A stretch of DNA of 11,174 nucleotides from JBHJGU01 sp050331475. GTDB taxonomy: Bacteria; Pseudomonadota; Alphaproteobacteria; Caulobacterales; Maricaulaceae. Where the stretch lies: positions 1 to 11,174 of the forward strand of contig JBHJGU010000084.1 of assembly GCA_050331475.1 (NCBI GenBank). Reading direction: 5' to 3'. Position numbers and translations under genes: made by a program. Below are positions 1 through 7,213 of the stretch, piece after piece. The first letter of the stretch is position 1. The number at the start of each line of letters is the position of its first letter. The notes under the pieces were generated by a model. That model was not told the DNA's origin. It saw only the letters and a program-made list of their open reading frames with translations, and did no database searches.

Positions 1-67
1 TAGGGCCGCGGCAATCCAGAAAGCCTTGAAGCCTAACACCGCCGTTGCCTGGATTGCCGCGGCCCTA
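1..67. repeat. Perfect 19-bp inverted repeat (hairpin/cruciform)
   Basis: Positions 1-19 (TAGGGCCGCGGCAATCCAG) are exactly reverse-complementary to 49-67, with a 29-nt loop. The left arm starts at the first base of the window, so the true arm may be longer. No T-run follows on either strand, so it is not a classical intrinsic terminator. The plus strand is open in frame 2 from the window edge to a TAG at 149-151, so the repeat could lie in the 3' end of an upstream gene; the codons are not recognisable as a known family. It may be a transcript-stabilising or transcript-ending hairpin, or part of a repeat element. Confidence 0.6.
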
Positions 68-87
68 ACGGGCCTCGCAATGACGAT

Positions 88-190
88 GGACCGGTTTCAG
101 CAAAAGTGTACGCGGTTTTGCGGTTCGAAAACGCGTAGACCGAAGAATTAGAGACGCTTCTCGACTCGGATTAGCTTGAACCGGCTCTAA
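88..190. repeat. Intergenic dispersed-repeat-like element
   Basis: The stretch holds two nested inverted repeats. A CGCGGTTTT (111-119) / AAAACGCG (128-135) hairpin has one bulged G, and TTAGAG (148-153) / CTCTAA (185-190) form a second pair. The wording (ACCGGTTTCAGCAAAAGTG, then a GCGGTTTT hairpin, then a TTAGAG...CTCTAA unit) resembles the non-coding repeats scattered between genes in many alphaproteobacterial genomes. That resemblance is from memory and was not searched. No convincing gene covers it. Confidence 0.5.
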
Positions 191-206
191 CCTCGCCCGT
201 GGCGCT

Positions 207-431
207 TTAATGCACGCACACCGAAGACGTCCGGGCTAACCGCCCTTCCAAGGCGTCTTCCACCACCGATTTGAGGGTTCGCCAAGCCCCTGCGCGATAA
301 GAATCGTTCTTCGCATCCAATTCATCGATGGCCTGATCCGCCCACCATAGGGCGTCTGCGCCGTGCCGGTCGCCCAGGATCCAAGCGATGCGGGTGAAAT
401 CCTCCGCGGAAATACGGCTTGTGCGGTGCAT
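207..431 (-). CDS. Small hypothetical protein, 74 aa
   Basis: Start chosen at the ATG at 431-429 because AGAGGAG lies 5 nt upstream of it on the minus strand; an in-frame ATG at 518 has no such site. The product is acidic and Trp-containing (I15-A-W-I-L and L-W-W near residue 28), predicted all-helical, with no signal peptide, membrane segment or cysteine pair. The C-terminal half reads like a short helical bundle (GAWRTLKSVVEDALEGRL). It vaguely resembles the 60-80 aa uncharacterised proteins common in sphingomonads and relatives, but I cannot name a family. It is divergent from the hydrolase gene at 694, with about 260 bp between them. The good ribosome site and normal codon use argue that it is real. 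Confidence 0.6.
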   Translation of the reverse strand: MHRTSRISAEDFTRIAWILGDRHGADALWWADQAIDELDAKNDSYRAGAWRTLKSVVEDALEGRLARTSSVCVH

Positions 432-693
432 GGTCGCTCCTCTGCGCGCTGACGGTGGAGCCTTTGCAAGCCGGGCGCCGGCTTCGCCGAGGTCCAAGTG
501 ATTGAATCGACGATGCAATAGGCAATGTTCCGCCGCTCACCGGCGCCGGGCGGCGGGCTTTGCCCAGCTCGCTGAGCGACGCTGTAACACGGCCCGCCTT
601 GACCAACGTATCCGCCGGGCCTTGGGGTCGGCGCCGGGCGATTGCGCGCCGAGTTGGCGCGATGTTATTCGCTTTGTGGAAAGGAAGATCGCC

Positions 694-1353
694 ATGAGTG
701 CAGTGTTGGACGGACCGCGGTTTAACCCGCGCTCGGGCGCCCCGCAAAGCTTGGTCGTTCTGCTCCACGGCTATGGCTCGAACGGCGATGATTTGATCAG
801 CCTAGCGCCGGCGTTCGCCGAGCGACTGCCTCACACCGTGTTCGTTTCGCCCCACGCCCCCGACCCGGTTCCTGGCGCACCCGGCGGGCGGCAATGGTTC
901 CCGCTGGCTCGACTGTCGCCAGACGAATTGGCTGTGGGCGTGGTTCGCGCCGGGCCGATTCTGCAGCGGTTTCTCGATCAAGAATTGACCCGCTACCGAT
1001 TGCCCCCGCATCGGCTCGCGCTCGTGGGCTTCTCTCAGGGGACCATGATGGCCCTGCACGCTGGCTTGCGCCGGCCCGATCGGATTGGCGGCATCTTAGG
1101 CTATTCGGGCGCGCTCGCGGCGCCGGAGACGTTAAAAGCGGAGCTGGCGAGCAAGCCGCCTGTGCAATTGATCCATGGCGATGCGGACACTGTGGTGCCT
1201 GCCCAAGCCTTGTTCACAGCCGCTCACGCCTTGTCGGAGGCCGGGCATGGCGCGATGTGGTCGCTGCGCCCGGGCCTGCCCCACGGCATTGACCCCGAAG
1301 GCGTAGCCCTAGGAGGCTGGTTTCTCTCTCGCGCGCTCACCGGCGGCTTCTGA
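694..1353 (+). CDS. Alpha/beta hydrolase, carboxylesterase (YpfH/phospholipase-type), 219 aa
   Basis: This is a cytosolic serine hydrolase of the small carboxylesterase/acyl-protein-thioesterase-like family. The oxyanion region LLHGYGSNG lies at residues 23-31, with the nucleophile elbow GFSQG at 112-116 (Ser114). The acid is in HGDADTVVP at 161-169 (Asp165) and the histidine in LPHGID (His197), so the triad is complete and correctly spaced. Length is typical for the family. The ATG at 694 was preferred to an in-frame ATG at 502 because GGAAAGGAAG lies just upstream and the family begins close to the HGYGSNG strand; the extra 64 residues are Arg/Ala-rich and unlike this fold. The physiological ester substrate cannot be deduced. 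It stands alone, without an obvious operon partner. Confidence 0.9.
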   Translation: MSAVLDGPRFNPRSGAPQSLVVLLHGYGSNGDDLISLAPAFAERLPHTVFVSPHAPDPVPGAPGGRQWFPLARLSPDELAVGVVRAGPILQRFLDQELTRYRLPPHRLALVGFSQGTMMALHAGLRRPDRIGGILGYSGALAAPETLKAELASKPPVQLIHGDADTVVPAQALFTAAHALSEAGHGAMWSLRPGLPHGIDPEGVALGGWFLSRALTGGF

Positions 1354-1412
1354 GCGAGCTAAGCCCTGGACTCCCGGCCCGGCGGACTAATTCCCTAGAG
1401 CGACGCAGCGCA

Positions 1413-1430
1413 TGTCATGACAGCGTCATG
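1413..1430 (+). promoter_or_regulatory. Pho-box-like direct repeat upstream of the HNH gene
   Basis: TGTCA at 1413-1417 and CGTCA at 1424-1428 form two half-sites spaced 11 bp start to start. GTCATGA occurs twice (1414-1420 and 1425-1431) with a 4-nt spacer. This period and half-site match the general PhoB box (TGTCA, 6 nt, TGTCA). It lies in the 199-bp gap before the endonuclease gene, about 120 bp upstream of its start. GTCATGAC is also an 8-bp palindrome and TCATGAC-AGC-GTCATGA is an inverted repeat, so another dimeric regulator is possible. Confidence 0.35.
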
Positions 1431-1552
1431 AAAATCGGCTTAACCTCCGGGCGTCGCGGAATACGGAAAGATTGATTCGAAGCGGGGGCGCGTCTTCACC
1501 TGGCGAATATCGGCATACGACCTTAGACAACATCGACATAGGTGGGCGGGCT

Positions 1553-2113
1553 ATGGAAGTTCTTAGGAACCCTCCCCGTGGCCTGCCGTGTTTGGTGTTG
1601 AATGCGGATTATCGGCCGCTGAGTTACTACCCGTTGTCTTTATGGCCCTGGCAAGAAGCCATCAAAGCGGTGTTTTTAGACCGCGTGAATATTGTCTCTG
1701 AGTACGAACATTCGATCCGGTCCCCCTCGCGCGCGATTCGCGCGCCGTCCGTCGTCTCCTTGAAAGACTATGTTGACCAGGACCGGCCGCCCGCTTTCAC
1801 CCGGTTTAATGTTTTCCTCCGCGATGGGTTTTCCTGCGTCTATTGCGGCAGCCGGGAAGAGCTCACCTTCGACCACCTCATCCCGCGCTCCAAAGGCGGC
1901 CGCACGACTTGGGATAATATCGTCACCGCCTGCGCGCCATGCAATTTACGTAAAGGCGGACGCATGCCGAAAGAGGCGGGCATGACGCCCACTATCCCAC
2001 CCTATAAGCCGAACATGCACGAGTTGCAGAGCCAAGGCCGCCGCTTCCCGCCTAATTATCTGCACGAAAGCTGGCTGGATTATCTCTATTGGGATGTGGA
2101 GCTAGAGCCTTAG
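1553..2113 (+). CDS. HNH endonuclease, 186 aa
   Basis: A single-domain HNH nuclease of the type widespread in Alphaproteobacteria. Residues 11-31 carry the family's N-terminal block (LPCLVLNADYRPLSYYPLSL). The HNH/zinc domain occupies about 92-137, with CVYCG (Cys95, Cys98), the catalytic FDHLIPRSKGG (Asp107-His108), Asn122 (WDNIV) and the second Cys pair CAPC (127, 130). Start at the ATG at 1553 was chosen because homologues begin just before LPCLVLNADY; an in-frame ATG at 1472 adds 27 residues of no family character. The gene runs convergently with coq7, leaving only about 20 bp. It has no methylase or phage neighbour, so a restriction role is not indicated. The biological role of this family is unclear. 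Confidence 0.9.
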   Translation: MEVLRNPPRGLPCLVLNADYRPLSYYPLSLWPWQEAIKAVFLDRVNIVSEYEHSIRSPSRAIRAPSVVSLKDYVDQDRPPAFTRFNVFLRDGFSCVYCGSREELTFDHLIPRSKGGRTTWDNIVTACAPCNLRKGGRMPKEAGMTPTIPPYKPNMHELQSQGRRFPPNYLHESWLDYLYWDVELEP

Positions 2114-2133
2114 GCGTCACGGGTCTCCCGCCG

Positions 2134-2736
2134 CTACACCTTCTCCGACACTTTAATCGCCGCGCGACAGCCCAGCTTGATCAGAGCGGAGAGTAACGGA
2201 TAACCCGCCGCCTCGCGCGCGCCCTCCTCCACGGCGAGGTCTTTGTGCGCAACCTCTTCCTCGCGGAATTGGGCGAAGGTTTGCGCGAGCTCGGGCTCGT
2301 TCTCGCCCAACTCGTCGACTTGGGCCTGGTAGTGTTCTTCGATCACGGTTTCCACGGCTTCAGTGCAGGCATGGGCTGCGCGCTCGCCAATCAGCGCCGT
2401 CACGGCGCCCAAGGTGAAGCCCGCGGCCTCCCAAACCGGCATGAGCAAAGTCGGCCGGGTCCGCCGCTCCACGAGTAGTCGGTCGAAGGCGTCCAAATGC
2501 GCCTGCTCGTCCTTCGCCATGTCGTCTAACTGGCCGGCGATGCGCGCCTTGTGGGGCAGCCGGTCGAACACCGCCTTTTGGCCCTTATAAATCGCCACCG
2601 CGCCGTATTCGCCCGCATGATCGACGCGCAGCATTTCCTCAACGCGCTTTTTCAACGCGTTCTCGCCTGGCAAAGGCGGACGCGGCCCGCGACGGGCGCT
2701 GTCCGGTTCATGATCCGCGCGTTCGGCGTCAGACAT
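2134..2736 (-). CDS. coq7: Coq7-type demethoxyubiquinone hydroxylase
   Basis: A di-iron monooxygenase that hydroxylates 2-polyprenyl-3-methyl-6-methoxy-1,4-benzoquinol in ubiquinone synthesis; a peripheral membrane enzyme. Carboxylate/His ligands are all present (numbering from the ATG at 2736): Glu43 in DHAGEYGA, Glu77 and His80 in KDEQAH, Glu129 in TEAVE, and Glu161 with His164 in EEEVAHK. Length (200 aa) is normal for the bacterial family. Two in-frame ATGs exist, at 2742 and 2736. The GGAGGAG ends one base before the first and 7-9 nt before the second, so the second is better spaced. The start lies inside the end of dsbB (8-nt overlap), indicating translational coupling. The dsbB-coq7 adjacency fits a shared use of quinone, since DsbB passes electrons to ubiquinone. 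Confidence 0.93.
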   Translation of the reverse strand: MSDAERADHEPDSARRGPRPPLPGENALKKRVEEMLRVDHAGEYGAVAIYKGQKAVFDRLPHKARIAGQLDDMAKDEQAHLDAFDRLLVERRTRPTLLMPVWEAAGFTLGAVTALIGERAAHACTEAVETVIEEHYQAQVDELGENEPELAQTFAQFREEEVAHKDLAVEEGAREAAGYPLLSALIKLGCRAAIKVSEKV

Positions 2737-3271
2737 TGACATTCTCCTCCAACGGCGCGGCGCGCGCCGCGGCGAAGACGCTCAGACACGCCAACACCAA
2801 GGACACGACGCCATTCCACCCCGCCAAAGATAGCCCCAAAATCCGCACCGGCGCGTCTTCGCAGCTCACCACGCGGCCCGGATCGGCCAGCCATTGGGTG
2901 ATGTCCTCAGACCGAAGATTGCCGATCGCGCCGCTCGCTTGGCTGCAGCTGGGCGGTCCGGGCCACCAATCCCACTCGACCCCGGCGTGGTAGAACGCCA
3001 CCGCAGCCCCGGTCAAAAAGCTCGCGCCCAACAGCGCGTCGAATGCGCGCGCGAGCCGCCACCGCGGCTTTAACGCCGCGAAGCCCGCCGCTAAGGCGGC
3101 GATGGCGATGGCCGCCCAAAAGATCTCGCGTTGACGCAGACACAGCGCACAGGGCGGCAAATCAGCGAACCGCTCTAACGCGTGCACAGTTCCCAACATC
3201 AGCGCGCTAATAACGCCGGCGGTCATCGGCCAAACCGCCGAACGGGTCAAATTTGAAATCGATCGGATCAT
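2729..3271 (-). CDS. dsbB: Disulfide bond formation protein B (DsbB family)
   Basis: An inner-membrane protein that reoxidises periplasmic DsbA and passes electrons to quinone. Four hydrophobic segments lie at about residues 12-32, 50-67, 79-95 and 147-167. The first periplasmic loop carries the CALC pair (Cys41, Cys44) just before LRQRE, and the second loop carries Cys109 (PSCSQ) and Cys137 (VSCED). YHAGVEW after TM3 is a family signature. The ATG at 3271 is used; a GTG at 3280 would add three residues. Neither has a clear ribosome site. The gene lies downstream of the exoD-like gene (about 57-bp gap) and overlaps coq7. The second cysteine pair is 28 residues apart, as expected for this short bacterial DsbB type. 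Confidence 0.88.
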   Translation of the reverse strand: MIRSISNLTRSAVWPMTAGVISALMLGTVHALERFADLPPCALCLRQREIFWAAIAIAALAAGFAALKPRWRLARAFDALLGASFLTGAAVAFYHAGVEWDWWPGPPSCSQASGAIGNLRSEDITQWLADPGRVVSCEDAPVRILGLSLAGWNGVVSLVLACLSVFAAARAAPLEENVNV

Positions 3272-3328
3272 GATGCGCACACATAGACGCGGAACGCCCG
3301 CAGGGCATAGGGCGCGACGCCGCTCGCG

Positions 3329-4010
3329 TCAAAAAAGCGCGCCCAGCGCGCCGACGCCAAACACCGCCAGCCCGATTAAGCCCGCGATCCAAAGCGTTCC
3401 AAACACCAGCCCGATCCCGACGAACAACCCGTCGCGTTCCGCCAGCCCGATCGCGGTCAGCGCAACCGCAAAGCCCGGCGCGGAATTGGTCAAGGGCAAC
3501 GGTGTGAGGATCGACACGCAAAAAACGCTCAGCGCCACGCCGATCGCCCGTTCGGCGCGTCGCCCGGCAAGCTGTTCAAAACGCGGTCGCGCCAAGCGCT
3601 CGAATGGGCCGAGCCAATGCCGGCCCCATTGCGCGACCCGCTTGAACCCTTTCGCTGGGATGGTGCGCGGGCCCCCCCGCCCCCGCCGCCCCCGGGGGGG
3701 GGGGCCCCACCGGCTTCACCCTTCTGGGGGTTGGGGGGGCCGGCCCCCGGGCGCGCGCACCCCGGGGGGGGGGGCGCCCCAACGTCATCTGCCCCGCCAA
3801 AGCGGCCATGGGCAGGGCCACGATTTGGGGAACGCCGTAAAGGAACGGAATGCAACACGGCAAGGCTAAGGCGAACAGCGTCGCGCCAAACGCCCGCGTT
3901 CCCAGCCCAGCGATCAAGTCGTCCAATGTGATCGCGCCGTCCTCGGGCAAAGGTTCGGCGAGGCGCAATAAAGCGCCGGTCAAAGACGCCTGAACGCCAG
4001 CATCGGTCAT
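3329..4010 (-). pseudogene. ExoD-family membrane protein, split by a G/C-run insertion
   Basis: The N-terminal half (4010 to 3774) reads MTDAGVQASLTGALLRL...EDGAITLDDLIAGLGTRA...LPCCIPFLYGVPQIV...AGQMTLGR. The C-terminal half (3667 to 3329), in another frame, reads RTIPAKGFKRVAQW...FEQLAGRRAERAIGV...ILTPLPLTNSAPG. Together they form an ExoD-like (exopolysaccharide synthesis) inner-membrane protein of about 185 recognisable residues against roughly 200 expected. Start is the ATG at 4010 with GGAGG 7 nt upstream. Between the halves are 106 nt of homopolymer-rich G/C DNA, about 70 nt more than the family needs and not a multiple of three. It is first on the minus strand before dsbB and coq7. It may be intact in the real genome if the insert is an assembly error. 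Confidence 0.75.
3668..3773. other. G/C homopolymer tract disrupting the exoD-like gene
   Basis: This stretch contains C7 (3672-3678), C5 (3680-3684), C5 then G11 (3689-3704), G5 and G7 (3726-3730, 3733-3739), C5 (3744-3748) and C4 then G11 (3760-3774). Nothing else in the window has such runs. The two CCCC-G11 blocks are 70 bp apart. It has no coding sense in any frame, despite open frames running through it. Confidence 0.85.
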
Positions 4011-4221
4011 GAACCATCCTCCAAAGGGCGGGCGCGGCGCGCGGCGGACGCGCTATACGATGACCGGAAAAAAAGCGAAAGGCCCGCTCGACGGAACCCG
4101 CGCGGGGCACTACGACACGAAGGCTAGACCGCCTGGGATTGAGGACCCGACGTCGCCGACCGCCCGGCGCGATGGGCCCGAAACCCGGGTTGTCGTCCGC
4201 CCACCTCGCTTTGGACCGGCT

Positions 4222-5739
4222 ATGACCGACGCGCCTCCGCCCGTTGCCGCCGCCCGCGCCGGCGCCGCCCCTTGGGTCGAACGGTTCAGCGCTGAGCGCG
4301 TTTGGGTCGTCTGGCTGCTAGGCGCGGTCGCGCTCGCGGCCTTTGTCGCGCTGGGGTATATACTCTGGCTTGGCTTGGAGGTCGAGCATTGGCGGCACGA
4401 CAGTTTTCGCTATTTGACCTCGGAAGGCGTGGAGCGAAAACTACGCGAAGAAGGCCGCTGGATCGCTTATCTGGCGTTTCCCGCGCTGAAGTCGGTCTCC
4501 CCGCACGCCCTGTTCGTGTTGGACTTAGCCTTGATCATCGCCGCGGCCTTTGTGGTGTTTCGACGGTTCAGCGCGGACGATGTCAGCGCCGCCGCCTTGG
4601 CGCTGAGTGTTGGGCTGTTCCCCGGGGTCGCAGCGCAATTATTGTGGCCGATCACCGTGTTCCCGTCCTGCGTGATTTTGCTGTTTACGGTTTGGCTGGT
4701 GGACCGGTACGGCGTCTGGGCCCTGCCCCCGGCGATGGTCCTCGTTCTCGGCGCGGCGCCGCTCGCCGCTTTCGTCCTGCCCCTCGCCGCCCTGCCCGCC
4801 CGGCTCGCGCGCGACGAATGGGACGCAGCTGGCTTTGTCGGCGTCGGCGTGGTGTGGGGGCTCAGCCTCGGCCTCGGCGTCCTGGTCGCCAGCTTGATGA
4901 ACGGCGTTTTGCTCGGCGAGATCGGCGTGGAGCCGGCGGATTGGCGCCGTTCGCGCCCCTTGGAGACCTGGGCGGATCTTCAAGGCAATGTCGACCGGGC
5001 GCGACGAGTGTTCCAACGATTGATCACGTTAAACTATCCCGACATTAGTCGGATTGCTGTCGCGAGTCTGGCTTTGGTCGGCCTGGGGCTTGGCGTTGTC
5101 GTGGCGCGCGGTAAGCGGGTTTGGCTCACCTTAGGCGTTCGGATGGGGTATCTCGGCGTCCTGTTTCTGGGCCCCTTCGGAGTTGCCGTCTTGGGCTATG
5201 CGCTGCAAACCCGCAGCTTGCTGTCCTGGGCGTTCGCCCTGGCCGCGGGCGCGCTTCTGGTCTTGCCAGGGTCGTTGCACCGGGTTGGCGCAGCGGTCAC
5301 CCTCATCGTTGTGGGATTACCGGGATACCTCAGCTCTCGGGAGGATTTGAGCTGGTTTGTCTCGATCACCCAAGCCAACCAGGCCGCGATTGATACCGCG
5401 GTGACGACCGGTGTTCGAACCGGCGAACCCATACGCGGCGTTTTAGCGGACGTCAGCGGATTTTCGAACTATTACGCGGAAATTGAGGCGCGCAGCCATC
5501 CTCGGCCCGCGACGGCTTCCCTCGAACGCATGAACGCCAGCCCAAGGGTGTTGGCGGGATTTATGGAGTATGGGTTGGATCGGCCGATCGAATGCGCCGC
5601 ACCCGCTGCGGGGGTCAGTGAGCACGGCCAGTGTGCGCAATTGCGCGCTTTGCCCGCTAATCAGTGCGCGGATCTGGATTCGCTGATCTGCGTATTCGGC
5701 GTACGTGAGGGCTTGTTGTGGGTCAGGCTGGCGCCGTGA
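4222..5739 (+). CDS. Polytopic GtrII-like glycosyltransferase, 505 aa
   Basis: A multi-pass membrane protein with hydrophobic segments at about residues 28-50, 95-113, 122-142, 148-162, 166-192, 205-227, 277-295, 304-326, 333-350 and 354-370, then a soluble C-terminal part (about 375-505). The first loop has VEHWRHDSFRYL (Asp60) and EGRWIAYL (77-84). These look like the acidic loop and GRW-type motif of the Glucos_trans_II/GtrII family of O-antigen-modifying transferases. Identity is weak, and the call leans on the gtrA and gtrB genes that follow. Start at the ATG at 4222 is chosen because the frame, though open from 4009, has a Pro/Arg-rich non-conserved leader; no strong ribosome site is visible. 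The likely role is periplasmic transfer of a sugar from a polyprenyl carrier to a surface glycan. Confidence 0.7.
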   Translation: MTDAPPPVAAARAGAAPWVERFSAERVWVVWLLGAVALAAFVALGYILWLGLEVEHWRHDSFRYLTSEGVERKLREEGRWIAYLAFPALKSVSPHALFVLDLALIIAAAFVVFRRFSADDVSAAALALSVGLFPGVAAQLLWPITVFPSCVILLFTVWLVDRYGVWALPPAMVLVLGAAPLAAFVLPLAALPARLARDEWDAAGFVGVGVVWGLSLGLGVLVASLMNGVLLGEIGVEPADWRRSRPLETWADLQGNVDRARRVFQRLITLNYPDISRIAVASLALVGLGLGVVVARGKRVWLTLGVRMGYLGVLFLGPFGVAVLGYALQTRSLLSWAFALAAGALLVLPGSLHRVGAAVTLIVVGLPGYLSSREDLSWFVSITQANQAAIDTAVTTGVRTGEPIRGVLADVSGFSNYYAEIEARSHPRPATASLERMNASPRVLAGFMEYGLDRPIECAAPAAGVSEHGQCAQLRALPANQCADLDSLICVFGVREGLLWVRLAP

Positions 5740-6179
5740 CGGTTCCAGCGACGCCCCCGCGCGCCCGGTCCCAGCAGCTCGCCGCGCTTCTGCGCGATCA
5801 GCGGGTGCGATACCTGATCGCGGGCGGGCTGGTCACCGCCATTTACTGGGGGATCACAGTGGCGGGCGGCGCCCTGGCTTGGGCGCCCATGTGGGTGAAT
5901 TCCACCATCGGGTTTTGGGCGTCTGTGGCTGCGCAATATGGCCTACAATCGAAATTCGTCTTCGCGCGGCGCGCTCGCGACCTCGGCCAGGGTCTGCGTT
6001 TCGCCGCAGCCATTCTGCTGGGCTACGCCGTGAGCACACTCATCGCCGGCGTTTTGGGACCGTCGCTTGGCTGGCCGCCCGCGCTGGCCGCAACGCTGGT
6101 GGTGGTTTGGATCCCGATCCAAAACTTCGTGCTGTTCACCTTTTGGGTGTTCCGCGCGCCGCAGGACGCCGCACCGTGA
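5718..6179 (+). CDS. gtrA: GtrA-family membrane protein (putative polyprenyl-sugar flippase)
   Basis: A small protein with four membrane helices at about residues 31-50, 57-76, 92-112 and 119-141. It has the GtrA landmarks RYLIAGGLVTAIYW at the start of TM1 and NFVLFTFWVF near the end. Family members are proposed to flip undecaprenyl-phosphate-linked sugars from cytoplasm to periplasm. Two GTG starts are possible. The one at 5718 has GAGGG 6 nt upstream and overlaps the previous gene by 22 nt. The one at 5736 forms a GTGA overlap with its stop codon but has a poorer ribosome site. The coupling on both sides indicates one transcript with the glycosyltransferases. Length (153 or 147 aa) is normal. 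Confidence 0.85.
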   Translation: MGQAGAVTVPATPPRARSQQLAALLRDQRVRYLIAGGLVTAIYWGITVAGGALAWAPMWVNSTIGFWASVAAQYGLQSKFVFARRARDLGQGLRFAAAILLGYAVSTLIAGVLGPSLGWPPALAATLVVVWIPIQNFVLFTFWVFRAPQDAAP

Positions 6180-7168
6180 GCCCGCCCGACCCAACCGATC
6201 GCACCGTTTCCGTCGTCATGCCTTGTTTTAACGAGGCCGAGGGGCTTGAGACCGCACTGGGGCGTGTGATCGCGGCCTGTGAGACGCACGTGCCGCGAGG
6301 CTTTGAGATCATTCTCATCGACGACGGCTCCACAGACGCGACGTGGCCGCTCATCGCCGGGGCTGCGTCGACAGACCCGCGCCTGGTCGGGGTCAAGCTG
6401 TCGCGAAATCACGGCCACCAATTGGCGCTAATTGCGGGGCTCTCGCACGTCCAGGGCGATTTGGTCTTGGTTATTGACGCAGACCTGCAGGACCCGCCCG
6501 AACTGCTTGGCGACATGGTGGACGTGCTCGAGAAAACCCACGCCGACGTGGTTTACGGGCAAAGGCTGAGCCGGGCGGGGGAAACCGGCTTCAAAACGCT
6601 CACAGCGAAAGCGTTTTATCGGACATTGGGCGCTTTGTCGGAGGTGGCGGTGCCCCCCGACACGGGCGATTTTCGGTTGATGACCCGCCGCGTGAGCGAT
6701 TTACTGCTCGCCATGCCCGAGCGCGACCGGTTCACCCGCGGCATGGTCGCCTGGCTCGGTTTCAAGCAAACTGCGCTGCGGTTTAACCGCGCGCCGCGCT
6801 TTGCGGGCTCGACCAAATACACGTTGCGCAAAATGCTGCGCCTGGCGGCGGACGGGTTGATGGGATTTTCGCTCGCCCCTTTGCGCGCGGCGTTGATCCT
6901 GGCGGGGCTTTGCTTGGGGTTTAGCGTGATCACCTTGGGCTATGTGGCCTGGTCGCTGGTCGAGCGGCAGACCGTGCCCGGTTGGGCCAGCGTGATGGCG
7001 TTTCTCGCTATCGTCGCGGCGGGGCAGTTCGGAGTGCTCGGCGTGATCGGCGAGTATGTCGGGCGGATTTACATGGAGGCCAAGCGACGGCCGCTTTACA
7101 TTCTCGACACGGTGACCGGGACCGGGCTGCGCGCGGACGCCGCGCGGACCGTAGCGGGCGACGCTTAA
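6176..7168 (+). CDS. gtrB: GtrB-type polyprenyl-phosphate glycosyltransferase (GT2), 330 aa
   Basis: A GT2 (DPM1/GtrB-like) enzyme that loads a sugar from a nucleotide donor onto undecaprenyl phosphate on the cytoplasmic face. From the GTG at 6176: VVMPCFNE at 13-20, the nucleotide-binding DDGSTD at 49-54, DADLQDPPE at 101-109, and GDFRLM at 164-169. Two C-terminal helices lie at about 236-260 and 271-292, ending in GEYVGRIYMEAKRRPLYI, typical of GtrB/ArnC-like enzymes. Start GTG 6176-6178 overlaps the gtrA stop as GTGA; upstream in-frame ATG/GTG codons give an Arg-rich extension that is just gtrA read out of frame. The sugar (glucose or another) cannot be told from sequence. Confidence 0.92.
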   Translation: MSPPDPTDRTVSVVMPCFNEAEGLETALGRVIAACETHVPRGFEIILIDDGSTDATWPLIAGAASTDPRLVGVKLSRNHGHQLALIAGLSHVQGDLVLVIDADLQDPPELLGDMVDVLEKTHADVVYGQRLSRAGETGFKTLTAKAFYRTLGALSEVAVPPDTGDFRLMTRRVSDLLLAMPERDRFTRGMVAWLGFKQTALRFNRAPRFAGSTKYTLRKMLRLAADGLMGFSLAPLRAALILAGLCLGFSVITLGYVAWSLVERQTVPGWASVMAFLAIVAAGQFGVLGVIGEYVGRIYMEAKRRPLYILDTVTGTGLRADAARTVAGDA

Positions 7169-7171
7169 CCA

Positions 7172-7199
7172 TTGACGCCGAACCCCAAGCGCGTATTTT
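7172..7199 (+). promoter_or_regulatory. Sigma-70-type promoter for tRNA-Leu
   Basis: TTGACG (7172-7177, 5 of 6 to TTGACA) is followed by 16 nt and then TATTTT (7194-7199, 4 of 6 to TATAAT). This would place transcription start about 8 nt before the mature tRNA 5' end at 7214. It sits directly after the gtrB stop, so the tRNA need not depend on read-through. Confidence 0.55.
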
Positions 7200-7213
7200 G
7201 CGCCCTCTTTTGA

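Noticed and set aside
1..151. C-terminal end of an upstream plus-strand gene (frame 2 open to TAG at 149)
   Set aside because: The first codons could be protein, but the second half is the dispersed-repeat-like stretch and no family is recognisable; not supportable as a CDS.
3270..3931. Plus-strand open frames across the exoD-like gene
   Set aside because: They are Pro/Arg/Gly-rich, run through the homopolymer block, and oppose a recognisable minus-strand protein.
5705..6175. Long N-terminal extension of GtrB (open frame from 5705)
   Set aside because: The extension is Arg/Ala-rich, lies over gtrA in another frame, and the GT2 domain begins right after the GTGA-coupled GTG at 6176.
7186..7211. 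Intrinsic terminator after gtrB (GCGC...GCGC then CTCTTTT)
   Set aside because: The stem is only 4 bp and the same bases form a better promoter for the tRNA.
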